This document shows positions 45,982 to 55,198 of a DNA stretch of 64,000 nucleotides, one piece after another (within the stretch, counting starts at the first letter, position 1; each line of letters opens with the position of its first letter). The notes below the pieces were generated by a model. That model searched no databases and had not been told where the DNA came from. It was given only the letters and a program-made list of their open reading frames with translations. The position numbers and the translations under genes are program-made. The stretch comes from Mesorhizobium sp. RMAD-H1 (GTDB lineage: Bacteria; Pseudomonadota; Alphaproteobacteria; Rhizobiales; Rhizobiaceae): positions 1 through 64,000 of the forward strand of contig NZ_JACHWN010000013.1 in NCBI RefSeq assembly GCF_014191375.1. Direction: 5' to 3'.

Positions 45982-47250
45982 ATGCGACTGACAAAACTGC
46001 TTGCCGCAAGCGCCATCGCACTGATGGCAACGCCTGCATTGGCTATCGAGAACATCACCTGGTGGGACTTTCTGAGCGGCGGTGACGGCGTGCGGATGAA
46101 GGCGCTCATCAGCCGCTTCAACGAAGCGCACCCGGATATCAAGATCACCAGCACCACGCTGGAATGGGGCACCCCCTATTACACCAAGGTGCGCACGGCG
46201 GTGGCCGTGGGACAGGGTCCGGATGTGATGACCTATCATCTCTCGCGCATGCCGCTCGGCCTGAAGGAGGGCGTGCTCGACGAGATCACGGAAGAAGACC
46301 TCAAGAACGCCGGGGTGAGCAAGAACGACTTCTTCGAAGCCTCGGTGAAGGCCGCGAGCAGCGAGGATGGGAAACTCCATGCCGTACCCTTCGATATCCA
46401 TTCGCTCGTCCTCTACTACAACAAGTTCTTTCTCGAAGGCTCGCGTTTCCTCGACGCGAACGGCAAGTTGACCGGTATCGAGAGCCTCAAGGATTTCGAG
46501 GAAGCGCTGGCTGTCGCCAAGGAGAAGGGCGCCGAGGCCCCCGTCACCTACGCCACGGGGGACGACGGCGGCGTTTACCGCGTGTTCTACACCCTTCTTC
46601 GCCAGCAGGGCGGTGAACTGATCGAAGGGAATGAGGTTCTGCCCGGCGACAATCTCCAGAAGGCCGCGAAGGCCATCGAGGTGATGACCAATTGGGGCAA
46701 AAATGGCTGGCAGCCGGAACAGGCCGCCTATGAGGCCTCCGTGGCACTGTTCACCTCGGGCAAATCCGCCTTCATGTTGAACGGCGTCTGGGAAGTGCCG
46801 ACTTTGGCCGATATGGAAAAGAAGGGCACGCTTGGATTCCAATGGGGCGCGGTGCAGGTGCCCAATCTGATGGGGACGCTGACCACCTGGGCGGACTCCC
46901 ATGCATTTGCCATTCCGAAGAACAACAAGATGTCCCCGGAAAAGCGCAAGGCCGTCATGACCGTCATCGGCTGGATGGAGAAGAATGCGCTCTCATGGGC
47001 GGAGGCTGGCCATATCCCGGCCTACAAGCCGGTGGCGGAGAGCGAAGACTTCAAGAAGATGGAGCCGAACGCGACTTATTCGGCACTGGCCAATACCGCG
47101 TCCTACGATCCGCGCTCGCCGATCGCCGGCGTGGCGTCGCCGGCCTATGATGCTTCGATCAACGTCATCTCACCGGCCATCCACGGCTATGCCGAACCCA
47201 TGGAGGCGGCCGAACAGGTCAAATCCGACCTTCAGAATGCGTTGAAGTAG
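45982..47250 (+). CDS. Sugar ABC transporter substrate-binding protein
   Basis: About 422 residues, family 1 (CUT1). The signal peptide ends after TPALA. ITWWDFLSGGDGVRMKALISRFNEAHPDIKI, with later GKSAFMLNGVWEVP, is the usual CUT1 pattern. It binds the sugar in the periplasm, probably an arabino-oligosaccharide given its operon. ATG 45982 follows a GGGAGGATACTGG site; the frame opens earlier at 45958 without a signal-like start. Confidence 0.92.
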   Translation: MRLTKLLAASAIALMATPALAIENITWWDFLSGGDGVRMKALISRFNEAHPDIKITSTTLEWGTPYYTKVRTAVAVGQGPDVMTYHLSRMPLGLKEGVLDEITEEDLKNAGVSKNDFFEASVKAASSEDGKLHAVPFDIHSLVLYYNKFFLEGSRFLDANGKLTGIESLKDFEEALAVAKEKGAEAPVTYATGDDGGVYRVFYTLLRQQGGELIEGNEVLPGDNLQKAAKAIEVMTNWGKNGWQPEQAAYEASVALFTSGKSAFMLNGVWEVPTLADMEKKGTLGFQWGAVQVPNLMGTLTTWADSHAFAIPKNNKMSPEKRKAVMTVIGWMEKNALSWAEAGHIPAYKPVAESEDFKKMEPNATYSALANTASYDPRSPIAGVASPAYDASINVISPAIHGYAEPMEAAEQVKSDLQNALK

Positions 47251-47277
47251 GTTGTGATTTTTATGGAGACGCTAGGC

Positions 47278-47308
47278 ACCCCCCTCTGGCCTGCGGGCAG
47301 AGGGGGGT
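47278..47308 (+). repeat. Stable stem-loop between binding-protein and permease genes
   Basis: A perfect 11-pair stem (ACCCCCCTCTG with CAGAGGGGGGT) and nine-base loop. It lies 27 bases after the binding-protein stop and 53 before the first permease. As in malE-malF of enteric bacteria, such a stem can protect the upstream mRNA and lower readthrough, giving more binding protein than permease. Confidence 0.8.
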
Positions 47309-47361
47309 ACTGTCCCGCCGGCGTTCCTTCTAAGTGAAATGCTTTAGGGAGGGTTCTGGAC

Positions 47362-48246
47362 GTGGCTATGCTCACAAACCGGCGCAAGGAAGTGGCGGTT
47401 GCCGCCACACTGGTGGCGCCATTCGTGCTGACCTTCTGTCTCGTCTTTCTCTATCCGGTCATACGGCTCATCGAGCTTAGCCTGATGAATGCGCCCCTGA
47501 TCGGCCCCGGCGAGTGGGTGGGGCTCGACAATTTCAAGCGGCTCCTGACCGACAAGCTGTTTCTCACCTCGTTGAAGAACAACGGCTATTTCATCCTGCT
47601 GACGGTGGTTCCGACGACGGCGCTGGCGTTGGGCATCGCCTTGATGGTCACCCGCCTGCGCGGCCCACTGCAGGCGCTTGCGCTGGCGATCTTCTTCCTC
47701 CCCTACATTCTGCCGGTCTCCGTCGTCACCCATATCTGGAACTGGATGCTGGACTTCCAGTTCGGCGTCTTGCAGCCGGTGATCGCCTTCTTCTACGGCA
47801 AGCCGGTGCCGGTCTTCAAAAATCCCTATTGGGTGATGCCGATGATCGCACTGGTGACCGTCTGGTGGACGAACGGCTTCAACGTCCTGCTCTTCATCGC
47901 CGGGCTGCGCAACATCCCCAAGGATTATTATGAGGCGGCGCAGCTCGATGGCGCGACGCGGCTGCAGCTCTTCACCAGGGTCACATGGCCCCTGCTGTGG
48001 CCGGTCACGGCGCTGGTGCTGACGCTGCAGCTCATCCTCCAGCTCAAGCTGTTCGACCAGGTCTATCTCCTCAGCAATGGCGGTCCCTTCAATTCCTCCT
48101 CCGTGCTGCTGCTGATGGTCTACTGGGAGGCGTTCTCGCTGAATCATGGCGGCTATGCCTCGGCCATCGCGCTCGTGCTGTTCGTGGTCATCGCGGCGCT
48201 CTCCGTGCTGCAGTTCCAGCTTCTGAAAGCGGGAGGACGCCGATGA
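47362..48246 (+). CDS. Sugar ABC transporter permease (MalF type)
   Basis: 294 residues with six membrane segments. The coupling EAA loop is EAAQLDGATRLQLFTRVTWPLLWP near residue 192-215. GTG 47362 with an AGGGAGGG site, or ATG 47368 two codons on, is the start. The gene overlaps the next permease by four bases. Confidence 0.92.
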   Translation: MAMLTNRRKEVAVAATLVAPFVLTFCLVFLYPVIRLIELSLMNAPLIGPGEWVGLDNFKRLLTDKLFLTSLKNNGYFILLTVVPTTALALGIALMVTRLRGPLQALALAIFFLPYILPVSVVTHIWNWMLDFQFGVLQPVIAFFYGKPVPVFKNPYWVMPMIALVTVWWTNGFNVLLFIAGLRNIPKDYYEAAQLDGATRLQLFTRVTWPLLWPVTALVLTLQLILQLKLFDQVYLLSNGGPFNSSSVLLLMVYWEAFSLNHGGYASAIALVLFVVIAALSVLQFQLLKAGGRR

Positions 48247-49073
48247 ACCGGATCCGCAGAATTGAAAATATCGTGCTGACAACAGGCACGTTCTTTGCCG
48301 CCGCGCTGTGGATTTTCCCGCTTTACTGGGCTTTCATCACCTCGATCCGCACGGAGGAGCGGGTGGTTTCGGAACATGCGGGGATCGTGCCCGACGAGTT
48401 CAACCTGGGCGCCTATATCGATATCCTGAAGAACAGCAACATCCTGAGCTGGTACTTCAATTCGATCGGCACCGCGGCGATCATCACCGTGACTGTGATC
48501 GTCTCCGGCATGATGTGCGCCTATGCGATCTCGCAGCTTCGTTTTCCAGGCCGCCGCCTGCTTTATGGCATCGTGCTGGCAAGCTTCATGGTGCCGACGC
48601 AGGCGCTGGTCGTCACCCAGTTCATCCTGATGAACGATCTCGGCCTCATCAACACCTGGGCGGGCATCATCCTGCCGCAGCTCATCGTGCCTGTCGTCAT
48701 CATCGTCTACAAGCAGTTCTTCGATGCGGTGCCGAAGGAAATGCGTGAAGCCGTGGTGCTGGACGGCGGCGGCGATTATACGCTGCTCTTCAAGATCTAC
48801 CTGCCGCTCAACTGGGGCATCACCACCGCGCTCGCAATCATCACCTTCATCATGGCGTGGAACCAGTTCCTTTGGCCCTTCCTGGCGATAACGACGGAAA
48901 ACAGGATGACCATCCCCGTCGGCATCACCCAGGTCAACGATGCCTTCGGCGTGTTCTATGCCCGTTTGATGGCGGTTGCGCTGCTCGGCGCCATGCCGGT
49001 GGCCATCGCCTACCTCATCTTCCAAAAGAAGGTGACGGAGGCAGTCATGATCTCCTCCGGCGTGAAGGGTTAA
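48243..49073 (+). CDS. Sugar ABC transporter permease (MalG type)
   Basis: 276 residues, six membrane segments. The EAA loop is MREAVVLDGGGDYTLLFKIYLPLNW near residue 160-185, followed by ALAIITFIMAWNQFLWP, the usual MalG end. It pairs with the preceding permease, to which it is coupled by ATGA overlap. It completes the importer operon. The next gene is on the other strand. Confidence 0.93.
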   Translation: MNRIRRIENIVLTTGTFFAAALWIFPLYWAFITSIRTEERVVSEHAGIVPDEFNLGAYIDILKNSNILSWYFNSIGTAAIITVTVIVSGMMCAYAISQLRFPGRRLLYGIVLASFMVPTQALVVTQFILMNDLGLINTWAGIILPQLIVPVVIIVYKQFFDAVPKEMREAVVLDGGGDYTLLFKIYLPLNWGITTALAIITFIMAWNQFLWPFLAITTENRMTIPVGITQVNDAFGVFYARLMAVALLGAMPVAIAYLIFQKKVTEAVMISSGVKG

Positions 49074-49109
49074 AGGCGGGGCAGCGCCGGGCGTGAGCCG
49101 GGCATAATT

Positions 49110-49433
49110 TCAGCTGTGCGCCATGTCGAGGACGTGATGATGGATGTGGCCGTCGAACATTTCCATCAATCCCCGCGTCATCTCCCGGCTTGCGTAGCGG
49201 ATGGGGGATTCGAGCGCTGCGGCGAGCGCTTCGCGGCTTTCATACATCGTGGATAACACCATGGGGTAGGGCGGAGCGCCCGCGTCGCGCTCGATATTAT
49301 AGAGCACGCGCACTTCCTTCACGCCCGGAAATTGCCGCCACATGGGCAGCAGCTTTTCCGTGACATAGGCTTTGAAAGCCTCCTCGCGGCCGGGGTGGAT
49401 GCTGCCTTCGAAGAAGGCCTGGCGGATGATCAT
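49110..49433 (-). CDS. Small ABM/dabb-fold protein
   Basis: 107 residues. IIRQAFFEGSIHPGREEAFKAYVTEKLLPMWRQFPGVKEVRVL is recognisable in pieces as the ferredoxin-like antibiotic biosynthesis monooxygenase or stress-barrel family. The end has a HIHHH run. The family includes cofactor-free monooxygenases and lactonase-like enzymes; its role here is unknown. ATG 49433, after GGAATCCGG, lies 15 bases below the hydroxyacid dehydrogenase stop, at the end of the ABC operon. Confidence 0.7.
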   Translation of the reverse strand: MIIRQAFFEGSIHPGREEAFKAYVTEKLLPMWRQFPGVKEVRVLYNIERDAGAPPYPMVLSTMYESREALAAALESPIRYASREMTRGLMEMFDGHIHHHVLDMAHS

Positions 49434-49447
49434 GGTCCGGATTCCGT

Positions 49448-50386
49448 TCAGTTGACGACGGTGGGCGGGGTCTCGCCGGCGAAATGGGCGGTGACATTGG
49501 CGAGCACCAGTTCGCCCATGGCGATGCGGGTTTCCACCGTGGCGCTGCCCTGATGCGGCATCAGCACCGTATTGGGCGCGGTATGGAATTCCTCGCGGAT
49601 TTTCGGCTCGCCCGCGAAAACGTCGAGGCCGGCGCCCGCAATGGCGCCCGAATTGAGCGCGTTGAGCAGCGCATCCTCGTCCACCACGCTTCCGCGCGCG
49701 ACGTTGATAAGGATAGCTTTGGGTGTCAGCGCCGATAGCACCTCTGCATTGACGATCCGCTCCGTCGCGGGGCTGGCCGCGATGCAGATGGCGAGCACGT
49801 CGCTGTCGCGGGCAAGGTCCACCGGCGTCTCGTGGCGGGTCCAGGCGGTATCTGCGACAGGCGAGCGGTTCCAATAGCGCACAGCCATGCCGAACGCTTC
49901 TGCCCGTTTGGCCAGCGCGCGGCCGATCTGGCCCAGGCCCAGAATGCCGATGCGCTTGCCCTTGGGGCTGACCCCGAGCGGGAACGGTTCGCCTTGCGCC
50001 CAGCGGCCCTCGCGCACCATCCGGTCGCCTTGCGGAATGCGGCGCATGACCGCCAGCATCAGCGCCATGCCCATATCCGCGACGTCGTCGGTCAGCACGC
50101 CCGGCGTGGTGGTCACATGGATGCCGCGGCTGCGGGCGAAAGGGAGGTCCACCTTGTCGGTGCCGACGCCGTTGATGGCGATGACGCCGAGGCCGGGAAG
50201 ACGCTCGATCCAGCCATTGGAAAGGCCGGAGCCGCCGCCGGTCACGACCGCCCGGATCGTGGGAAGGGCGGCTTCAATGGTCTGCGCCTGCGCCGGATCA
50301 TAGAGCCGATGCACGGTGTAGGCCGCGTCGAGCCGTTCTTCGATGGTTTTCATCATCGGCTCGACGAGCAGAATGTGTTCCTTCAC
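49448..50386 (-). CDS. D-2-hydroxyacid dehydrogenase (glyoxylate/hydroxypyruvate reductase-like)
   Basis: 312 residues. NAD(P) motif IGILGLGQIGRALAKRA near residue 145, the catalytic arginine in INVARGSVVDEDALL, and catalytic histidine in MPHQGSATVETR. The later FAGEP carries the glutamate region. It reduces 2-keto acids to D-2-hydroxy acids or the reverse. It lies between the ABC ATPase gene (28 bases) and the small barrel protein gene (15 bases), so it probably acts on the imported compound. Confidence 0.9.
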   Translation of the reverse strand: MKEHILLVEPMMKTIEERLDAAYTVHRLYDPAQAQTIEAALPTIRAVVTGGGSGLSNGWIERLPGLGVIAINGVGTDKVDLPFARSRGIHVTTTPGVLTDDVADMGMALMLAVMRRIPQGDRMVREGRWAQGEPFPLGVSPKGKRIGILGLGQIGRALAKRAEAFGMAVRYWNRSPVADTAWTRHETPVDLARDSDVLAICIAASPATERIVNAEVLSALTPKAILINVARGSVVDEDALLNALNSGAIAGAGLDVFAGEPKIREEFHTAPNTVLMPHQGSATVETRIAMGELVLANVTAHFAGETPPTVVN

Positions 50387-50413
50387 GCTTGTTCATCCTT
50401 TTTGGGAATTGGG

Positions 50414-51193
50414 TCAGGAGATCTGGCCGAGGAAGTTCCTCGTGCGCTCGTGCTTCGGATTGCCGAAGAACTCGTCAGGCGATCCCTGCTCAAGGATTTC
50501 GCCGCGGTCCATGAAGATTACGCGGTCGGCGACGCTGCGGGCGAAGCCCATCTCATGCGTCACGCACAGCATGGTCATGCCTTCCCCGGCGAGATCGATC
50601 ATCGTGTCGAGCACTTCCTTGACCATTTCCGGGTCGAGCGCCGAAGTCGGCTCGTCGAAGAGCATGATCTTCGGGTTCATGCACAGCGCCCGCGCAATGG
50701 CGACGCGCTGCTGCTGCCCGCCGGACAGCTGGGCCGGATATTTCTCCGCCTGCTCCGGGATGCGCACCCGCTCCAGGAACTTGCGCGCCGTCTTTTCCGC
50801 CTCAGCCTTGGAGACGCCGCGCACCTTCATGGGCGCGAGGGTGCAATTCTCCAGCACTGTCATATGCGGGAAAAGGTTGAACTGCTGGAAGACCATGCCG
50901 GTCTCCTGCCGCACCAGCTCGACATTCTTGCCGCCGGCGGTCAAATCGTGGCCATCGACGACGATGCGGCCCTTCTGCACCGTTTCCAGCTGGTTGATGC
51001 AGCGGATGAGGGTGGACTTGCCCGAGCCGGATGGGCCGCAGATCACGATCCGCTCGCCCCGGCGCACGGAAAGATTGATGCCCTTCAGCACCTGGAAGGT
51101 GCCGAACCATTTTTCAACGCCTTCCATCAGGACGGCGGTATCGGGCGTTCCCCGCACGTCACCTTGCGATGGGCTGGCCGTCACCTGTGTCAT
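50414..51193 (-). CDS. Polar amino-acid ABC transporter ATPase (GlnQ type)
   Basis: 259 residues. Walker [12 protein letters not shown]-loop [18 protein letters not shown], signature [15 protein letters not shown], Walker [17 protein letters not shown]. The family imports glutamine, histidine or other polar solutes. It is the fourth gene of the minus-strand importer operon. The N-terminal 15 to 20 residues are extra and variable. Confidence 0.95.
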   Translation of the reverse strand: MTQVTASPSQGDVRGTPDTAVLMEGVEKWFGTFQVLKGINLSVRRGERIVICGPSGSGKSTLIRCINQLETVQKGRIVVDGHDLTAGGKNVELVRQETGMVFQQFNLFPHMTVLENCTLAPMKVRGVSKAEAEKTARKFLERVRIPEQAEKYPAQLSGGQQQRVAIARALCMNPKIMLFDEPTSALDPEMVKEVLDTMIDLAGEGMTMLCVTHEMGFARSVADRVIFMDRGEILEQGSPDEFFGNPKHERTRNFLGQIS

Positions 51194-51217
51194 ACGGGGA
51201 ACTCCTCTTCTCGTTCG

Positions 51218-52018
51218 TTATTTCGCGTCGGCGACGAAGTCGGGCAGCGGCGAGCCGAGCCACTTCTCATGAATTTTGTTCAGCTCACCGTCCGCCTTCG
51301 CCTTCTCGATGAACTGGTTGACGAAGTTCAGGAGTTCGGTCGAGCCTTTGCGCACGGCGATGCCCTGCACCTGCTGACTCAGCTGGAGCTTCTGGTCGAA
51401 GCGGCCGGGCGCGGCATTCTCGATCTGCGCGGCCACCACGTTGGAGACGCCGATCAGGTCCACCTGACCGGACAGCAGTGCCTGCACCGCGCTGGCGTCG
51501 TCATCGAAGCGCTGGATCTTTGCGTCTGCCGGCGCGATCTTGGTGACCGCCGTGTCCTGCGTACTGGCGCGGGCGACCCCGATGGTCTTGCCCGCCAGAT
51601 CCTCAGGCTTCGAGACGGACACATCCGTGGACCCGAAAATGCCGATGGAGATGCCCGCATAGGGCTCGGAGAAGTCGACGTTCTTTGCCCGCTCCTCGGT
51701 GATGCCGAGCGAGGCGACGAGCACGTCGACCTGGCCGCTCTGGAGGTATGGAATGCGGTTCGGGCCGGTGACCGGCACGATGGTCGCCTTCACGCCGAGC
51801 GCCTGCGCGAGCAGCTTGGCGACATCGGCGTCGTAGCCATCAGGCTCGTTCTTCTCGTTCATGATGCCGAAGGGCGGGAAGTCGACCAGCATGCCGATCT
51901 TCACCGCGCCCGCGGCCTTGATCTCCTCAACCGTCTGGGCGGAAGCGCTCGTCGTGACCGCGCCCGCCATCAAACCGGCGGCGATGACTGCCATTGCCAT
52001 GCGTCTTGTGATGTTCAT
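51218..52018 (-). CDS. Polar amino-acid ABC transporter substrate-binding protein
   Basis: 266 residues. A signal peptide ends at ATTSASAQ. The family 3 pattern follows: IKAAGAVKIGMLVDFPPFGIMNEKNEPDGYDADVAKLLAQALG in pieces, PNRIPYLQSGQVDVLVASLGITEERAK, and a late EKWLGSPLP. The ligand may not be an amino acid, since a hydroxyacid dehydrogenase shares the operon. Confidence 0.93.
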   Translation of the reverse strand: MNITRRMAMAVIAAGLMAGAVTTSASAQTVEEIKAAGAVKIGMLVDFPPFGIMNEKNEPDGYDADVAKLLAQALGVKATIVPVTGPNRIPYLQSGQVDVLVASLGITEERAKNVDFSEPYAGISIGIFGSTDVSVSKPEDLAGKTIGVARASTQDTAVTKIAPADAKIQRFDDDASAVQALLSGQVDLIGVSNVVAAQIENAAPGRFDQKLQLSQQVQGIAVRKGSTELLNFVNQFIEKAKADGELNKIHEKWLGSPLPDFVADAK

Positions 52019-52069
52019 TTTCCCTGTCCTTACTGTTAAACACCGGTCCTCCCCCCGGCAGGGATCCCG

Positions 52070-52726
52070 TCAACGTGCCGTTGCGCGGGAAAATTTTTGC
52101 TCCATGCGGCGGGCGAGGAGGGCGAGCGGCCAGCACAGAACGAAATAGACCGCCGCCACCGTGCCGAACACCAGAAACGGGCTGAATGTCGCATTGTTGA
52201 TGATCTGCCCCTGCCGGGTCAGCTCGGTGAAGCCGATGATGGAAGCAAGCGACGTGCCCTTGATGAGCTGTACGAGGAAGCCCACCGTCGGCGCCACGGC
52301 GATGCGGGTGGCCTGCGGCAGGACGATGTAGCGCATGCGGTTGAAATAGCGCAGCCCCAGCGCAGTCGCCGCCTCGCGCTGGCCGGAGGGCACCGCTTCG
52401 ATGCAACCGCGCCAGATCTCGCCCAGATAGGCGCTGGCGTGCAGGGTCAGTGCCACCGTCGCGGCGAGCCAGGGATTGATGGCGAAACCGAGGATGTTCA
52501 TGCCGAAGAAGACCAGAAAGAGCTGCATGAGCAGCGGCGTTCCCTGGAACAGCCGGATGAAGCCGATGGCGATGAGCCGCGGAAGGCGAAAGTCGGAGAC
52601 GCGGATGAGTGCGATCAGCAGGCCCCCGATGCCGCCGCCGGCAAAGGCGATGGCCGAAAGCGCGATGGTCCACTGCGCCGCCATGACGATGATGAGGAAT
52701 TCGTTCCAGCCGAAGGGTCTGATCAT
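52070..52726 (-). CDS. Polar amino-acid ABC transporter permease (HisM/GlnP type)
   Basis: 218 residues with four to five membrane segments. GTPLLMQLFLVFFGMN and the coupling loop GQREAATALGLRYFNRMRYIVLPQA are diagnostic of the HisQM family. It is nine bases downstream of its paired permease. Confidence 0.92.
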   Translation of the reverse strand: MIRPFGWNEFLIIVMAAQWTIALSAIAFAGGGIGGLLIALIRVSDFRLPRLIAIGFIRLFQGTPLLMQLFLVFFGMNILGFAINPWLAATVALTLHASAYLGEIWRGCIEAVPSGQREAATALGLRYFNRMRYIVLPQATRIAVAPTVGFLVQLIKGTSLASIIGFTELTRQGQIINNATFSPFLVFGTVAAVYFVLCWPLALLARRMEQKFSRATAR

Positions 52727-52735
52727 GTCCGGCTC

Positions 52736-53404
52736 CTATCGGCTCAGCGGATATTTGAAGGCCATCTTCCCGATGAGGGAGAAGATCGCCGAGAAGCCAA
52801 GGGACATCGCCAGATACATCAGCGTGATGACGATATAGACCTCGAAGCTGGCAAAGGTGGAGGATTGCAGGTCATTGCCGGCGGCCGCCAGATCGGTGGC
52901 CGAAATCGCCGAGACGACGCTGGAGGTGAGCATCAGATAGATGAACTGGCTGGTGAGTGCGGGATAGACCGTGCGCAGCGCCGGTTTCATCACGATGTAG
53001 CGGAAGACCTGCAGCTTCGACAGGCCGAGCGCGGTGCCTGCTTCCATCTGGCCCTTGTGGATGGACTCGATGCCGGCGCGGATGATTTCCGTGCCGTAAG
53101 CGCCGAAATTGACCACCAGCGCGAGCAGCGCCGCGCTGTTGGGCGATAGGCGCAAGCCCACCGAAGGCAGGCCGAAGAAGATGAAGAATATCTGCACCAG
53201 AAAGGGCGTGTTGCGGATGATCTCGATATAGGCGTCGATCAGCCAGCGCAGCGGGACGGGGCCTGATGTCTTGCCCCAGGCGCAGACGATCGAGACGAGG
53301 AGGCCAAGCAGCATGGCCGCGCAGGAGAGTTCGATCGTGTACCACGCCCCCAGCAAAAGCTGATCGAACGAGGCCAGCACCGGCGCGAAATTGAATTCAT
53401 GCAT
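52736..53404 (-). CDS. Polar amino-acid ABC transporter permease
   Basis: 222 residues. RNTPFLVQIFFIFFGLPSVG and the coupling loop GQMEAGTALGLSKLQVFRYIVMKPALR mark the HisQM family. It is the first gene of the operon. The palindrome TTAGATCGATCTAA lies 49 bases before its start codon. Confidence 0.92.
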   Translation of the reverse strand: MHEFNFAPVLASFDQLLLGAWYTIELSCAAMLLGLLVSIVCAWGKTSGPVPLRWLIDAYIEIIRNTPFLVQIFFIFFGLPSVGLRLSPNSAALLALVVNFGAYGTEIIRAGIESIHKGQMEAGTALGLSKLQVFRYIVMKPALRTVYPALTSQFIYLMLTSSVVSAISATDLAAAGNDLQSSTFASFEVYIVITLMYLAMSLGFSAIFSLIGKMAFKYPLSR

Positions 53405-53452
53405 TGAGAACCTTCCCTAGCCTCACTTCCCACTCCTCCGGAATATTGGCTA

Positions 53453-53466
53453 TTAGATCGATCTAA
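53453..53466. promoter_or_regulatory. LacI-type operator
   Basis: A perfect 14-base palindrome, TTAGATCGATCTAA, with the central CG favoured by LacI-family regulators, lies between the LacI gene stop and the first permease gene. It is the likely site for that regulator. Confidence 0.75.
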
Positions 53467-53506
53467 AAGCTAAGAACGCCGCCGTCAACTCCTAATCGGA
53501 TATGCG

Positions 53507-54541
53507 TCAGGCTGTCACGACCGCGGCAGGTCCGCAGGATTGCCGCACATGCAGAACCGTCGGCCGCACCATGCGGCGCGGCGGAAGGGCCGGATCGGCC
53601 AGCCGGTCGAGGAGCAGCCGGGCGGCATTTTCCCCGATCGCGGCCGGCATGGTGGAGACCGACGTCAACCTCGGACGCACGGCCTCGGCATCGGTAACAT
53701 CGTCAAAGCCGACGAGCGACAGGTCACGGCCGATTGCAATGCCCCGGTCATAGAGGCCGGCGGCCAGGCCCAGGGCGATGACGTCATTGAAGCAGAGGAC
53801 GGCCGTGGGCTCGGCCGCCTGCTCGAAGAGAAGATGCGTGGCTTCCGCGATCTGGGCGAGCTGATCGGGAACGCGGACGATCATGCTCGCATCGAAGCCA
53901 TGCGCGGACATCGCCTCGCGGAAACCGTCGACACGCTCCTGATAGGCGGGATGAACCGGGCCATGGACGGCAAAGGCGATCCGCTCATGCCCCAGGGACG
54001 AGAGATACTCGACCGCCTGGCGCATCCCGCCTGCATAATCGACGCCGGCATAGTCGGCATGGAGGGAGAAATGGCGAAGCACCTGCACCAGCGGCAGGTT
54101 CCATTCGGCCAGCCGCTCGAACAGGTCCGTTCGGGTACCGGCGGCAGGGCACAGGATAACGCCGTCCACTCCATGTTCGCGCATGCGCCGGACGACTGTA
54201 TTCTGCCGATCCACGAGTTCAGCGTTGTTGGCGAGCAGCACCACCATGCCCGCCACATCCACCACACTTTCGATTCCCGCAAGCAATTCGGCGAAAAACG
54301 GGTTGGTGAGGTTCGGCACGATCACGCCGACGGTGTGGCTGCGCTCGGCCCGCAGGCGCGCCGCGCCAAGATTGTAGACATAGCCCAGCTCTTCGATCGC
54401 CGCCTGGACACGCTGCCGGGTGGCCTCACCGACCAGCGGACTGTTGCGGATGACGAGGGAAGCCGTTGCCCGGGAAACATTTGCCCGCCGGGCCACGTCG
54501 AGAAGGGTTGCGCGGCTTTTATTTCGGTCTCGGAAAGCCAT
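53507..54541 (-). CDS. LacI-family transcriptional regulator
   Basis: 344 residues. The HTH and hinge are clear: ATLLDVARRANVSRATASLVIRN, then ELGYVYNLGAARLR, then the sugar-binding-like domain from TVGVIVPNLTNPFFAELL. It lies directly upstream of the importer operon in the same direction, with a palindromic operator in between, so it probably represses that operon in response to its substrate. Confidence 0.94.
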   Translation of the reverse strand: MAFRDRNKSRATLLDVARRANVSRATASLVIRNSPLVGEATRQRVQAAIEELGYVYNLGAARLRAERSHTVGVIVPNLTNPFFAELLAGIESVVDVAGMVVLLANNAELVDRQNTVVRRMREHGVDGVILCPAAGTRTDLFERLAEWNLPLVQVLRHFSLHADYAGVDYAGGMRQAVEYLSSLGHERIAFAVHGPVHPAYQERVDGFREAMSAHGFDASMIVRVPDQLAQIAEATHLLFEQAAEPTAVLCFNDVIALGLAAGLYDRGIAIGRDLSLVGFDDVTDAEAVRPRLTSVSTMPAAIGENAARLLLDRLADPALPPRRMVRPTVLHVRQSCGPAAVVTA

Positions 54542-54806
54542 GCGATTGGCTTATGCCAGATCAAGCAAGGGTGCAACCATCCTCTTGAAATGCCTGCCCG
54601 GAGGTTAAAGGTGGCAGCATCGGTTGATCTCCGCATGATCCGCGCCTTTGATCCGGAAATGCCCGGTGGAGGAAGGCGACGCTCAAGAGGCGCCTCCAGC
54701 ATGTATGCCTCGTAGTCCATCAAGCCGCAGCTCAAAGACACCTCCAAAGGGGCGGCGATGACATTGGCATTGGATGTGCAAAGCTCCGCCTGGTCTCTTG
54801 CAATTT
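54542..54806. other. 265-base gap between lacI and the Zur-like box
   Basis: Nothing convincing is coded here. The left part is the promoter side of the LacI gene; no clear box is seen. Confidence 0.4.
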
Positions 54807-54837
54807 GTTATTTTATAACATATCGAAACGTTATAAC
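54807..54837. promoter_or_regulatory. Zur-type zinc-responsive operator
   Basis: GTTAT-TTT-ATAAC (54807-54819) is a perfect dyad matching the core of Zur boxes (GTTAT-N3-ATAAC). A second partial site, GTTATAAC, follows at 54830-54837. The genes downstream end with a ZigA-type zinc GTPase, a classical Zur target. Confidence 0.78.
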
Positions 54838-54876
54838 AGAAAGAGGCTAATGATCCGTTGTGGGCGGGGAGCGTTG

Positions 54877-55174
54877 ATGAGCGACCATGTGTTGCGGAGA
54901 TTTCCGATTCTTCTGGCGATCTCGACGACCGGTCCGACCAGTGCGCTCGAACGCGCCGGAGGTGCCGCCTGATGGGCTTTCTCGACCATGACGACGCCGA
55001 TGACCCGATCCCCTCAGCAGTCGATCTGATCGACCTAGTGATCGGCATTCTGATGATCGTGATCGTCACCAATCCGCTCAACCCGTTCTCGTCCGAGAAG
55101 CCGGCATCGCCTATCGCCCCGATGACGGACGCATGATCTACGTGCCTGAAAATACAACAAATTCATCCGAGTAA
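54877..55174 (+). pseudogene. Short overlapping reading frames, perhaps one broken gene
   Basis: After the Zur-like box come a 31-codon frame (54877-54972), a 54-codon frame overlapping it by TGATG (54972-55136: DHDDADD then a hydrophobic run LIDLVIGILMIVIV), and in the third frame to 55174 a protein-like end (EAGIAYRPDDGRMIYVPEN). The three pieces lie in three successive frames, which suggests a gene broken by frameshifts, or small coupled peptides. The acidic/His start is compatible with metal binding. No family is recognised. Confidence 0.35.
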
Positions 55175-55198
55175 TAGCTGCATTCCGGGAGAAGAAAC

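Noticed and set aside
49832-52039. A 735-codon open frame on the plus strand across the ABC operon
   Set aside because: It runs antisense through several well-recognised genes and has no domain pattern.
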